Assembly: GCA_029265125.1 (NCBI GenBank)
Contig: JAJUJX010000003.1
Span: forward strand, 186,001 to 250,000
Direction: 5' to 3'
DNA from: Tolumonas sp008015085
Lineage (GTDB): Bacteria > Pseudomonadota > Gammaproteobacteria > Enterobacterales > Aeromonadaceae
DNA length: 64,000 nucleotides
This document shows, one piece after another, positions 34,780 through 43,810 of this stretch; the stretch's first letter is position 1; each line of letters opens with the position of its first letter. The position numbers and the translations under genes are program-made. The notes below the pieces were generated by a model. The model searched no databases, was not told where the DNA came from, and saw only the letters and a program-made list of their open reading frames with translations.

Positions 34780-36393
34780 ATGAAACCTTTTTCATTAATA
34801 CACTGTTTGGCAGCCGTAGTCTTACTGCTAACTGGCTGCAAACCGGTTGAATCAGCCAAAATCAGTGGAGCTGTTTACTGCGTTGACAGCTTCAGCCAGC
34901 ATCTGAATCCGCAGATCCAAGGATCAACTCCGTTTATTGCATCATTATCACAGCAAGTCTATAACCGGCTGATCGAGATCAATCCTGGTACGCAACGTCT
35001 TGATGGTGCACTGGCAGAAAACTGGAGTGTCAGCCGCAATGGGTTGATTTACACCTTCAATCTGCGCCGTAATGTACATTTCCAGCATACCAACTGGTTC
35101 ACACCGACCCGGCCATTTAATGCCGATGATGTCATATTCAGCTTTAAACGCATAACTGACCCAACACACCCTTATCACGCAGTGTCAGGAATTCGATACC
35201 CTTTTTTTGATAATCAGCAGTTTTCCGAAATTCTGCAAGACATCAAAAAAGTAACGGATTACCAGGTTCAGTTTATTCTGAATCGTCCAGACGCCTCGTT
35301 TATGGCAACACTGGCCAGTGATAACTCAGTGATTTTATCAGCGGAATATGGCGATTATCTGCAACGTCAGCATGGTGACATGCAGGATATGGATGACTTA
35401 CCCGTTGGAACCGGCCCATTTAAAGTGCAGGAACTGCGTTCTAATGAATATTTACGACTAACAAGACATCCCGAATACTGGGACAAAGCCCCCATACTGG
35501 AACAGCTGGTATTCGACTACACCCCTCGCGCATCTAAACGACTGGCAAAATTATTTACCGGCGAATGCCAGGTGATCGCGACGCCAGCCGCCAGTCAATT
35601 GCCTTTCATCCGGGATCACCAGCACACCGATGTCGATGTACAAAGCAATATGAACACGACTTATCTGGCACTAAATACCAAGAAGAAACCGCTCAGTGAT
35701 GTCCGGGTCCGGCAGGCTATTGCAATGGCTATCAACAAAGATAACCTGCAGCAGGCTGTATTTTATGATACCGGTGAAACCGCCTCCAGCCTTTTGCCAC
35801 TGGCATCCTGGGCTCATCATCCAAACCTGGACGAATATTATTACGATCCGGATCAGGCCAAACAATTACTGAAAGAATCAGGCTATCCTGACGGGTTAGA
35901 TCTGACTCTGTGGGTGCAGCCTATCGCCAGAGCTTATAACCCAGACGCATCTAAAACAGCGCAACTGATTCTGGGTGATCTGGCCCGGGTTGGAATTAAT
36001 GTACAAATTATTGAAACCCGCTGGATGGTAATGAAAGCCAAACTGCAGGAGGGCAAACATGATATGGCGCTGCTGGCCTGGACAGCCGATAACGCCGATC
36101 CGGATAACTTCCTTCGGCCACTGCTAAGTTGTGAGGCTCTGAAAAATGGCGGTAATAATTATTCATCCTGGTGTAATGATGAATTTGATTCACACTTAAA
36201 CAAAGCGCTCGCAACACAGCGGTTATCACAGCGAATATTTGAATATCAACGCAGTCAGGAAATGATCTATCAATATGTACCAGTCATACCGCTGGCTCAT
36301 GCACTGCTTGTCAGTGCTTACTGGAAAAATATGCATGACGTTATTATCCCGCCGACTGGTGGCGTATCCTTTAAAAAGGCTTACCGGGAGTAA
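34780..36393 (+). CDS. sapA: Peptide ABC transporter substrate-binding protein SapA
   Basis: Family 5 solute-binding protein of the Sap (sensitivity to antimicrobial peptides) transporter. I start it at the ATG at 34780 because it gives a signal with a lipobox (AAVVLLLTGC), so mature SapA would be a lipoprotein. TNWFTPTRPFNADDVIFSFKRI-like sequence (in two blocks), LPVGTGPFKV and VRQAIAMAINKD are typical of the family. The earlier in-frame ATG at 34726 lacks a signal structure. It heads sapA-B-C-D-F, each gene overlapping or within 3 bases of the next. A TATAAT lies at 34710-34715. Confidence 0.92.
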   Translation: MKPFSLIHCLAAVVLLLTGCKPVESAKISGAVYCVDSFSQHLNPQIQGSTPFIASLSQQVYNRLIEINPGTQRLDGALAENWSVSRNGLIYTFNLRRNVHFQHTNWFTPTRPFNADDVIFSFKRITDPTHPYHAVSGIRYPFFDNQQFSEILQDIKKVTDYQVQFILNRPDASFMATLASDNSVILSAEYGDYLQRQHGDMQDMDDLPVGTGPFKVQELRSNEYLRLTRHPEYWDKAPILEQLVFDYTPRASKRLAKLFTGECQVIATPAASQLPFIRDHQHTDVDVQSNMNTTYLALNTKKKPLSDVRVRQAIAMAINKDNLQQAVFYDTGETASSLLPLASWAHHPNLDEYYYDPDQAKQLLKESGYPDGLDLTLWVQPIARAYNPDASKTAQLILGDLARVGINVQIIETRWMVMKAKLQEGKHDMALLAWTADNADPDNFLRPLLSCEALKNGGNNYSSWCNDEFDSHLNKALATQRLSQRIFEYQRSQEMIYQYVPVIPLAHALLVSAYWKNMHDVIIPPTGGVSFKKAYRE

Positions 36394-36396
36394 AAT

Positions 36397-37359
36397 ATGC
36401 TGATTTATACATTACGCCGCTTAAGCTTATTATTTTTCACTTTATTGATCCTGAGCCTGCTGGCTTATGGTATGGATCGCAATATCAATGATGAGCAAAC
36501 AACAACATTACTTGGCGGTTATTTTGAGTTCATCCATAACTTTCTTACCGGAATATGGGGTATTTCCAGCGTCACTGGCGATCCGGTGTTCGATAGTGTA
36601 ATCGCTTACTTGCCTGCAACTTTGGGGTTAGCACTGACAGGCGTTATTATTGCTACGGTTGTTGGTATTGCACTGGGCGTGATTTCTGCGATCTACCGTG
36701 ACCGCCTTCCGGATATGCTGATCGCCAACCTAAGCCTGCTAGGTTTTTCCATTCCGGTGTATTGGCTGGCTTCGCTGTTGATCATGTCGCTAGTCATGCA
36801 ATGGGGTTGGTTTCCTTCATCCGGACAATTAAGCCTGCTGTATCAGATCAAACCAGTTACCGGCTTTAGTCTGCTGGATTGCTGGTTATCGACAGAACCC
36901 TACCGGATGGAAGCACTGCAGAATGCGCTGCAGCACCTGATTCTCCCGGCCAGCGTACTGGCATTGGCCACAACAACCGAAGTGATACGACTGGTGCGTA
37001 ATTCACTGAGTGATGTACTAAGCCAGAATTATGTCAAAGCAGCATTGAGCCGGGGTCATTCCACATTTCATGTCGTAATGTCTCACGGCCTGCGTAATGC
37101 CTTGCCGCCTATACTTCCTATGCTCAGCATGCAATTCGGTACTATCGTAACCTCCGCTATTATCACAGAACAGATGTTTGAATGGCCGGGTTTAGGCCGC
37201 TGGCTAGTCAGCAGTATCGGCGCCCGTGATTTCAACTCCGTACAGGCATGTATGATGGTGATTGCCATTACCTTAATTGTTATTAACGTATTTTCAGAAC
37301 TGCTGACAGCGCTGTTTTACCCGGCTAAAAGGAAAGCGATCTATGCCCAGCAAGGTTAG
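36397..37359 (+). CDS. sapB: Peptide ABC transporter permease SapB
   Basis: A 320-residue DppB-type inner-membrane permease with six hydrophobic segments. The cytoplasmic coupling (EAA) loop reads LSRGHSTFHVVMSHGLRNALPP. It pairs with SapC to form the pore of the Sap transporter. GGGAG precedes the ATG three bases after sapA. Its last 17 bases overlap sapC. Confidence 0.95.
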   Translation: MLIYTLRRLSLLFFTLLILSLLAYGMDRNINDEQTTTLLGGYFEFIHNFLTGIWGISSVTGDPVFDSVIAYLPATLGLALTGVIIATVVGIALGVISAIYRDRLPDMLIANLSLLGFSIPVYWLASLLIMSLVMQWGWFPSSGQLSLLYQIKPVTGFSLLDCWLSTEPYRMEALQNALQHLILPASVLALATTTEVIRLVRNSLSDVLSQNYVKAALSRGHSTFHVVMSHGLRNALPPILPMLSMQFGTIVTSAIITEQMFEWPGLGRWLVSSIGARDFNSVQACMMVIAITLIVINVFSELLTALFYPAKRKAIYAQQG

Positions 37360-38236
37360 AATATATCCAGAGATCCGAATCCCTTCTCCGTTAGCACAGA
37401 CATGGCAAACGTTCCGCCGAAATTCCCGTGCAATGACCGGGCTATGGATGTTTACCTTCCTGATTGTTTGTGCACTGCTCGGGCCATCCCTCGCAAGCTA
37501 TGATCCGTTCAGTCAGAATGCTAACGCATTACTGCTACCTCCATCATGGGACAGTAATGGCTCACTGCATTATTTTCTGGGTACAGATGACTTAGGCAGA
37601 GATATTCTCTCCCGTTTACTTTATGGAGCTCAACTAACCTTCGGCAGTGCACTCGCAGCCTGCTTTCTGGCAATGGTGATTGGTTCAGGTATCGGCGTAA
37701 TCGCGGGTATGCAACACGGCTTAATCTCCAGCATCCTTTATCATATGCTGGATGTTTTACTTTCTATCCCATCACTCCTGCTGGCTATCGTACTGGTCTC
37801 TGTTATGGGCGCGAGTCTGGAAAACGCCTTACTGGCCATCACACTCGCATTGACCCCCCAATTTATCCGCGCCTCATTTAATGCGGTGCGTGAAGTTGCC
37901 AATAAAGAATACATCATCGCTGTCCGTCTTGACGGTTCCACACCGTGGCGCATTCTGCGACTCGCGATTCTGCCTAACATTCTGGATGTATTGGTAACGC
38001 AAACCACCCGTGGCCTGTCGGCTGCTATTTTAGATATCAGTGCAGTGTGCTTCTTAGGTATCGGGGCTCAATCCCCTCTACCGGAATGGGGAACCATGCT
38101 GGCAGATAGTCTAGATCTCGCCTACATTTCGCCGTGGAACGTAGCATTGCCCGGGCTGGCAATCACTGTGAGTGTAGTTGCTACTAACATGGTGGGCGAT
38201 GGCCTGCGTAAAGCACTGCAGCAAGGACTGGAATAA
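37343..38236 (+). CDS. sapC: Peptide ABC transporter permease SapC
   Basis: A 297-residue DppC-type permease. After a short cytoplasmic N-terminus and one membrane helix come the family motif FLGTDDLGRDILSRLLYGAQ, further helices, and the coupling loop IIAVRLDGSTPWRILRLAILPN. The ATG at 37343 has AGGAAAG upstream inside sapB. Its stop TAA overlaps the sapD ATG by one base. Confidence 0.95.
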   Translation: MPSKVRIYPEIRIPSPLAQTWQTFRRNSRAMTGLWMFTFLIVCALLGPSLASYDPFSQNANALLLPPSWDSNGSLHYFLGTDDLGRDILSRLLYGAQLTFGSALAACFLAMVIGSGIGVIAGMQHGLISSILYHMLDVLLSIPSLLLAIVLVSVMGASLENALLAITLALTPQFIRASFNAVREVANKEYIIAVRLDGSTPWRILRLAILPNILDVLVTQTTRGLSAAILDISAVCFLGIGAQSPLPEWGTMLADSLDLAYISPWNVALPGLAITVSVVATNMVGDGLRKALQQGLE

Positions 38237-39234
38237 TGCCGCTACTGGATATTCGAAATCTGACAATTGAAATTGAGACTTCACAAGGCCGGGTCAAAGT
38301 TGTCGACAAAATAAGTCTCACTATTAATGAAGGTGAAGTCCGCGGTCTGGTTGGTGAATCTGGTTCTGGTAAAAGTCTGGTAGCCAAAGCACTGGTCGGT
38401 ATTACCAAAGACAACTGGCATGTCTCAGCTGATCGTTTGCGCATCTGCGATGTGAATCTGCTGGAACTCAGCCCACGCCGGCGCCGCCGCTTCCTTTCAA
38501 CCAACATTGCCATGATTTTTCAGGAACCCGTCTCCTGTCTGGATCCATCCATTCCCGTTGGTGAACAATTGATGGAAGTGATCCCGAACCGTGTTTTCGA
38601 AGGAAAATGGTGGCAACGTCCTTTTTGGCGGAAAAAACAGGCCAAAGCATTGTTGCACCGGGTTGGCGTTAAAGACCACGATAAAGTGATGAACGCTTAC
38701 CCGCTGGAATTATCTGACGGTATCTGCCAGAAAGTGATGATTGCGATGGCGATTGCCGTCAAACCCAAATTGCTGATTGCTGACGAGCCAATCAGTTCCA
38801 TGGAAGCAACGACACAAGCCCAGATCCTGCGGTTACTGGATAAGATCAACGTGGTCAACAACACCACTATTCTATTAATCAGTAACGACTTTGATGCAAT
38901 TGCAAACCTCGCGGACACCATCAGCGTCATGTATTGCGGTCAGATGGTAGAAACCGGTGTGCGGGAGCAGATCCTGAATACACCTCATCACCCTTATACT
39001 GATGCACTACTGAATGCGCTACCGGATTACAGCCAGGATCTGCCACATAAATCATTACTAACCACCCTGCCCGGATCAATCCCGCCACTGCAGCATTTAC
39101 CGATCGGCTGCCGCCTTGGGCCACGATGCCCTTATGCGCAAAAAATGTGTGTTCGCATGCCGGGTGTCACCCAGACAAAAGGCCATCAATTTTCCTGTCA
39201 CTTTCCACTGAATATGGAGGACACCAACCGATGA
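38236..39234 (+). CDS. sapD: Peptide ABC transporter ATPase SapD
   Basis: A 332-residue DppD-like ATPase with Walker A GESGSGKSLVA, Walker B LLIADEPISSME and the C-terminal oligopeptide-binding Cys region (IGCRLGPRCPYAQKMCVRMP and SCHFPL), which in this family can hold an iron-sulfur cluster. Two positions are unusual: the signature region is degenerate (LSDGICQKVM), and the H-loop His is Asn in LLISNDFD (residue 217). Its stop overlaps the sapF ATG. Confidence 0.94.
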   Translation: MPLLDIRNLTIEIETSQGRVKVVDKISLTINEGEVRGLVGESGSGKSLVAKALVGITKDNWHVSADRLRICDVNLLELSPRRRRRFLSTNIAMIFQEPVSCLDPSIPVGEQLMEVIPNRVFEGKWWQRPFWRKKQAKALLHRVGVKDHDKVMNAYPLELSDGICQKVMIAMAIAVKPKLLIADEPISSMEATTQAQILRLLDKINVVNNTTILLISNDFDAIANLADTISVMYCGQMVETGVREQILNTPHHPYTDALLNALPDYSQDLPHKSLLTTLPGSIPPLQHLPIGCRLGPRCPYAQKMCVRMPGVTQTKGHQFSCHFPLNMEDTNR

Positions 39235-40016
39235 ACTCCGTTCCATTATTAAAAGTCAGTGGTATCAATAAAACGTTTTTTAACCGCGTTGGGTTATTTC
39301 GCCGCAAGCAGGTTCAGGTCCTGAAAGATATCTCCTTTACACTTGAACCCGGAGAGACTCTCGCACTAGTTGGCGAAACCGGTTCAGGAAAAAGTACTTT
39401 GGCTAAAATACTGGCTGGCGTAGTTCCGCCAACTTCAGGTCAGATTGAGGTCAGTGGTGAAGTCATTGAATTTGAAGATACCCAGAAACGATGCAAACTG
39501 ATCCGCATGATATTTCAGGATCCTAATTCATCATTAAATCCACAACTACGCGTTGGCCGGATACTGGAAGCACCTTTACGCCTGAATACGGATCTCAGTG
39601 AAGAAGAGCGCGCGAATGCTGTCATAGATACCCTGCGCATGGTGGGGCTTTTACCGGAACATGCGCTGTTTTATCCGCAGATGATCTCTTTGGGTCAGAA
39701 ACAGCGTGTCGCCTTCGCGCGCGCACTGATCCTTGATCCAAAGATTATCGTGGCCGATGAAGCCTTCTCTATGCTGGATGTCTCGATGCGTTCACAAGTC
39801 GTTAATCTTTTGCTGAAGCTACAGGAACGTTTAGGCCTGTCTTATGTCGTGGTCGCCAACGATCTGGGGCTGGTACGCCATATCAGTGACAAAGTATTGA
39901 TCATGCATCAGGGAGAAATTGTAGAGCAGGGATTAACACGAGACGTATTTGCCAACCCGCAGCATGAAGTAACGAAACGACTGATCCAAAACCATGGTCA
40001 TGAATATCGACGTTAA
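39231..40016 (+). CDS. sapF: Peptide ABC transporter ATPase SapF
   Basis: A 261-residue DppF-like ATPase. Start at ATG 39231 (MNSVPLLKVSGINKTFF), overlapping sapD, with GGAGG ten bases upstream. Walker A GETGSGKSTLAK, Q-loop FQDPNSSLNPQ and Walker B IIVADEAFSMLD are present. The signature is LGQKQRVAFARAL. The usual H-loop His is Asn in VVVANDLGLV (residue 210), as in SapD. It is the last gene of the operon, followed by a strong terminator. Confidence 0.94.
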   Translation: MNSVPLLKVSGINKTFFNRVGLFRRKQVQVLKDISFTLEPGETLALVGETGSGKSTLAKILAGVVPPTSGQIEVSGEVIEFEDTQKRCKLIRMIFQDPNSSLNPQLRVGRILEAPLRLNTDLSEEERANAVIDTLRMVGLLPEHALFYPQMISLGQKQRVAFARALILDPKIIVADEAFSMLDVSMRSQVVNLLLKLQERLGLSYVVVANDLGLVRHISDKVLIMHQGEIVEQGLTRDVFANPQHEVTKRLIQNHGHEYRR

Positions 40017-40048
40017 TAGCACGAATAAAGGCAGAGCCTGTAAATAGC

Positions 40049-40076
40049 AAAAAGCCCTGAGTTATCAGGGCTTTTT
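40049..40076. terminator. Bidirectional terminator between sapF and pgm
   Basis: AAAAAGCCCTGA (40049-40060), loop GTTA, TCAGGGCTTTTT (40065-40076). It serves both convergent genes and is nearly the same as the pta terminator. Confidence 0.92.
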
Positions 40077-40091
40077 CGTTCACAATAGGAA

Positions 40092-41741
40092 TTATACGCC
40101 AGCTTTAGCCAATGCAGCAGACACGATCTGTTGTGCTTCCTGCTGAATAGCATCCAGATGCGCTTCGCCTTTGAAGCTTTCCATGTAGATCTTGTAAATG
40201 GACTCTGTACCGCTCGGACGTGCTGCAAACCAGCCATTCTCAGTCACTACTTTCAGGCCACCAATTGCCGCATTGTTACCAGGGGCATTGGTCAGTTTCG
40301 CCAGAATAGGCTCACCCGCCAGCATGGTTGCTTCGACCAGATCCGGGCTCAGTTTCGACAACACTGCTTTCTGGGCGGTATTAGCCGGCGCATCAATACG
40401 ACGATAAACCGGCGCACCAAACTCCTCGGTCAACGCGTTATACAGCTGCTGTGGATCTTTACCAGTCACCGCAATGATTTCTGCTGCCAACAGCGCCAGA
40501 ATGAAACCGTCTTTATCGGTTGTCCAGACTGAGCCATCTTTACGCAGGAAAGAAGCGCCTGCGCTCTCTTCACCGCCGAAGCCAAAGCTGCCGTCAAACA
40601 GACCATCCACAAACCATTTAAAGCCAACCGGTACCTCTTTCAGATCACGGCCGATCTTGCCCGCTACACGATCAATAATGGATGACGATACCAGCGTCTT
40701 ACCTACGGCAGCCTGTTTCGGCCAGTTTGGACGATGGGTAAACAGATATTGGATCGCTACCGCCAGATAGTGGTTCGGATTCATCAGACCTGATTTGGTC
40801 ACAATACCATGACGGTCATAATCCGGGTCGTTACCCAGTGCGATATCGAATTTGTCTTTCAGACCAATCAGACTCGCCATTGCCCACGGACTGGAGCAAT
40901 CCATGCGCACTTTGCCATCTTTATCCAGCGTCATGAAAGAGAAGGTTGGATCAACGCGGTAGTTCACCACTTCAATATTCAGACCGTAGGTTTTCGCAAT
41001 CACATCCCAGTAGGCCACACCGGCACCACCCAATGGATCAACCCCGATTTTGATGCCGGATTTACGGATCGCTTCCATATCCAGCACGTTACCCAGATCG
41101 TTTACATACGGAGTAACGTAGTCGTATTCTTCAACGAATTCAGAAGCCATCGCCGCAGCGTAAGGCATGCACTTCACGGCGACAGACCCCTGCTCCAGAA
41201 TTTCATTCGCGCGGTTTTCCACCCATTTGGTGATATCACCTTCAGCAGGGCCACCGTGTGGCGGGTTATATTTAAAACCACCATCTTCCGGAGGGTTGTG
41301 CGATGGTGTGATCACTACACCATCCGCCTGATCTGCATGACCAGCACGGTTATAAGTCAGAATTGCGTGAGAAACGACCGGTGTCGGGGTATAACCTAAC
41401 CCTTGCTGTACACGCACTTTCACGCCATTGGCAGCCAATACCTGCACAGCACTGGCCAGTGCGGCCTCTGACAACGCATGGGTATCCATCCCGATAAACA
41501 GAGGCCCGGTAATACCTTTACTCTGACGATATTCAGCTAACGCCTGACTGACGGCCTTGATATGAGATTCGGTGAATGCGCTGGACAGCGAGCTGCCACG
41601 ATGTCCGGAAGTGCCAAATGCTACGCGTTGTTCCGGCAAAGACATGTCTGGTTTATTCAAATAGTACGCAGCTACCAAACGAGGAATATTAGTTAAATCT
41701 TCAACGCGAGCCGGTTTACCTGCATGTGGATGTTGTGCCAT
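40092..41741 (-). CDS. pgm: Phosphoglucomutase
   Basis: Interconverts glucose-1-phosphate and glucose-6-phosphate for glycogen and envelope sugar synthesis. The 549-residue protein carries the phosphoserine loop VVITPSHNPPEDGG, the metal-binding loop GNDPDYDRHG, the sugar-binding GGEESAGASF and the phosphate-binding RPSGTESIYKIY. The N-terminal AFGTSGHRGSS is also family-typical. It lies 15 bases downstream of seqA, the same pairing as in E. coli. Confidence 0.97.
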   Translation of the reverse strand: MAQHPHAGKPARVEDLTNIPRLVAAYYLNKPDMSLPEQRVAFGTSGHRGSSLSSAFTESHIKAVSQALAEYRQSKGITGPLFIGMDTHALSEAALASAVQVLAANGVKVRVQQGLGYTPTPVVSHAILTYNRAGHADQADGVVITPSHNPPEDGGFKYNPPHGGPAEGDITKWVENRANEILEQGSVAVKCMPYAAAMASEFVEEYDYVTPYVNDLGNVLDMEAIRKSGIKIGVDPLGGAGVAYWDVIAKTYGLNIEVVNYRVDPTFSFMTLDKDGKVRMDCSSPWAMASLIGLKDKFDIALGNDPDYDRHGIVTKSGLMNPNHYLAVAIQYLFTHRPNWPKQAAVGKTLVSSSIIDRVAGKIGRDLKEVPVGFKWFVDGLFDGSFGFGGEESAGASFLRKDGSVWTTDKDGFILALLAAEIIAVTGKDPQQLYNALTEEFGAPVYRRIDAPANTAQKAVLSKLSPDLVEATMLAGEPILAKLTNAPGNNAAIGGLKVVTENGWFAARPSGTESIYKIYMESFKGEAHLDAIQQEAQQIVSAALAKAGV

Positions 41742-41756
41742 ATACGTTTTCCCGTT

Positions 41757-42272
41757 TTATACCTTGTTACAAACCTCTGCGGTAATTTCTGCAGAGTAGC
41801 CCATGGCCTGCATTAACTGCTCAATAATCAAGCGCTTACGGCCAGTATTCGTGTTAGTAATCACCCAGTATGGAGATTCCGGTACTGGTTTAGGTTTGGT
41901 TGTTTTGCCATTTTCCAAAAGCGCCTGCGGATCTTCAGCGAAGTAAATCCGCTTACGGCCTTTGATATCCGCCGCTCGTCTGAAAGCATCGGGGCGAGCC
42001 CGGTACAAAGCGGAAAGGATCAGCATGAAACGTGCGATCGCACTTTCTTCTTTTGCTAATTGTGCATTGTTGAGCAGTGTAACCAGATCACCTTCAGAAA
42101 CAGGCGTCTCTTGTTCTGTCGTGTGTTGATCTGACACCGTTACAGCACCGAGGGCATTGTCCTGAGGTAAAGCCAGCAGACGTCTTAAGATATCTGAAGC
42201 ACTTTCCCCAATATGCAAAGTCCGACTGGCAATGTAATGGTAAATCTGATCATCAACCTCAATGGTTTTCAT
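41757..42272 (-). CDS. seqA: Negative regulator of replication initiation SeqA
   Basis: SeqA binds hemimethylated GATC sites and sequesters oriC and new DNA. The 171-residue protein has the N-terminal oligomerisation helix pair (MKTIEVDDQIYHYIASRTLH, ASDILRRLL) and the C-terminal DNA-binding domain with RKRIYFAEDPQALLENG and PYWVITNTNTGRKRLI. Its presence implies a Dam methylation system elsewhere in the genome. It heads seqA-pgm and is divergent from ybfF. Confidence 0.96.
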   Translation of the reverse strand: MKTIEVDDQIYHYIASRTLHIGESASDILRRLLALPQDNALGAVTVSDQHTTEQETPVSEGDLVTLLNNAQLAKEESAIARFMLILSALYRARPDAFRRAADIKGRKRIYFAEDPQALLENGKTTKPKPVPESPYWVITNTNTGRKRLIIEQLMQAMGYSAEITAEVCNKV

Positions 42273-42579
42273 TCTTTTCTGGTTCCGACACTTTGAATAT
42301 AGATAACTGCCGGATTATACATAAGCCGCAACAGCAAACCTAACCTTGTACGCTGAGATTACCAAGCTCTGTCTGTTACCCTCGCATAAAATGCATCGAA
42401 GTACACTCAGGAGCATCTCCTCGCGTGACTGATCCCTCATTTTGTTGACAGATTACAGCCGTTTCCTGCACCTGTTAACCAAGAGAATAAATCTATCTTT
42501 TAGGCGCATATATACAGACATTTACCCTACCAACATTAATTTGTTAATATTCTGTTAACGCAAATAACAAGGTAATATT
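42273..42579. promoter_or_regulatory. seqA/ybfF divergent regulatory gap
   Basis: About 307 bases without a gene. On the minus strand a TATAAT (42314-42319) is a plausible -10 for seqA with a weak -35. The ybfF side is very AT-rich with the repeated TTGTTAATAT/CTGTTAACGC pattern near 42540-42562. I see no further clear structure. Confidence 0.45.
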
Positions 42580-43365
42580 GTGAAACTGAATGCGCAGATA
42601 TCCTCCCCGACAATGCCCAATAATCTTCCTGTTGTTTTATTGCATGGGCTATTCGGGAAACAAGATAATCTGAATCAGCTCAAACAATACTTGTTAGCTG
42701 ACTACAAAGTTATTTCGGTTGATCTGAGAAATCATGGGATGTCTGAATGGCATCAGGATATGGACTACGAAGTGATGAGTCAGGATCTGCTTGGGCTGCT
42801 AACCGAGCTAAACCTTGAAAAAGTTCATCTGCTTGGGCATTCAATGGGCGGTAAGGTTGCCATGGCAACTGCATTACTTGCACCGGAAAAAATCAGCTCT
42901 CTTATGGTCGCCGATATCGCCCCGGTTAATTATCTGCAAGACCGTCATTCCGCTGTCTTCTCCGCATTACGTCAAGTTGCGTCATCCCCAGCCATAACAT
43001 CACGCAGAGAAGCCGATATATTGATGAGCAAGATGCTCCCTGAACCAGCTGTACGGCAATTTTTACTGAAATCTTTCGACTCGACACGATCTTCCCGCTG
43101 GCAATTTAATCTGGATGCATTACAAGCTCATTATTCTGAGATCATGGGGTGGAACTACACCAGCCAGCTTAAATACACCGGCCCGGTTTTATTTATAAAA
43201 GGTGGCGCCTCCGACTACCTGCAATCTGAACATCACAATGCCATTAAAGAGCATTTTCCCAACGCAAAAGCTCAAATTATTCCGGGTGCAGGGCATTGGC
43301 TACACGCAGAAAAACCCGCCATTTTTAACGGCATTATCAAACGTTTTCTGGAGCAACAACTCTGA
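42580..43365 (+). CDS. ybfF: Alpha/beta hydrolase YbfF
   Basis: A 261-residue esterase of the alpha/beta hydrolase fold. The nucleophile Ser is in LLGHSMGGKVAM and the catalytic His in GAGHWLHAEKP; LLHGLFGKQDNLNQ is the oxyanion-hole HG motif. It starts with GTG (MKLNAQISS), with AAGG seven bases upstream, as the E. coli homologue also begins MKLN. E. coli YbfF hydrolyses short and long acyl thioesters; the true substrate is unknown. It precedes ybfE-fldA-fur. Confidence 0.92.
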   Translation: MKLNAQISSPTMPNNLPVVLLHGLFGKQDNLNQLKQYLLADYKVISVDLRNHGMSEWHQDMDYEVMSQDLLGLLTELNLEKVHLLGHSMGGKVAMATALLAPEKISSLMVADIAPVNYLQDRHSAVFSALRQVASSPAITSRREADILMSKMLPEPAVRQFLLKSFDSTRSSRWQFNLDALQAHYSEIMGWNYTSQLKYTGPVLFIKGGASDYLQSEHHNAIKEHFPNAKAQIIPGAGHWLHAEKPAIFNGIIKRFLEQQL

Positions 43366-43410
43366 CCTTACGACCTCTTATCCTCCGTTATGCTTTCTGC
43401 CACATTATGG

Positions 43411-43416
43411 TATAGT
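43411..43416 (+). promoter_or_regulatory. Promoter of ybfE
   Basis: TATAGT preceded by TGG gives an extended -10 (TG-G-TATAGT), start near 43423, followed by a GC-rich discriminator. No CTG-N10-CAG LexA box was found nearby, although the E. coli homologue is LexA-regulated. Confidence 0.55.
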
Positions 43417-43471
43417 GCGCCCCCTATTGAGAATGCTCGCACCTGTACCTTATCTGGCAGTAGTTTTATTT

Positions 43472-43765
43472 ATGGCAAAACATCAATCGGATCGCACAAC
43501 TCTGGATCTGTTTGCTGATGAAAAGCGTCCAGGTCGTCCCAAAACTAATCCGCATCCCCGTGATTTGCAGTTGAAAATTAACAAACGCAATCAGTTGAAA
43601 AGGGACAAGGAAAAAGGGCTTCACCGAGTTGAACTGAAACTCGAAGCTGAATTATTGGATGATCTTAATCAGTTGGCGGATGCCCGCAGTGTTAGCCGGT
43701 CTGAACTCATTCAGGAGTTAGTCCGGGAATACGTTAGCGCTCAGCGTTCCACCCAGCTAAAATAA
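43472..43765 (+). CDS. ybfE: YbfE, small ribbon-helix-helix type protein
   Basis: A 97-residue basic protein. N-terminal DRTTLDLFADEKRPGRPKTN is the family hallmark; the C-terminal HRVELKLEAELLDDLNQLA and SVSRSELIQELVREY form a ribbon-helix-helix (CopG/MetJ-like) DNA-binding unit. The start at 43472 follows the predicted promoter; a longer frame overlaps ybfF and lies upstream of that promoter. In E. coli it is known as a LexA-regulated gene of unknown function. It precedes fldA by 45 bases. Confidence 0.9.
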   Translation: MAKHQSDRTTLDLFADEKRPGRPKTNPHPRDLQLKINKRNQLKRDKEKGLHRVELKLEAELLDDLNQLADARSVSRSELIQELVREYVSAQRSTQLK

Positions 43766-43810
43766 CAAGCAGATTTTTTGAATTCCGACGAAATAAGGAT
43801 AACTCATCTT

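Noticed and set aside
40809..41399. 196-residue plus-strand reading frame inside pgm
   Set aside because: Antisense to a well-conserved enzyme; His/Phe/Val-rich composition is typical of a shadow frame.
43452..43469. LexA-like box before ybfE (CTG and CAG flanking)
   Set aside because: The spacing between CTG and CAG is 12 bases; LexA needs 10. Not called.
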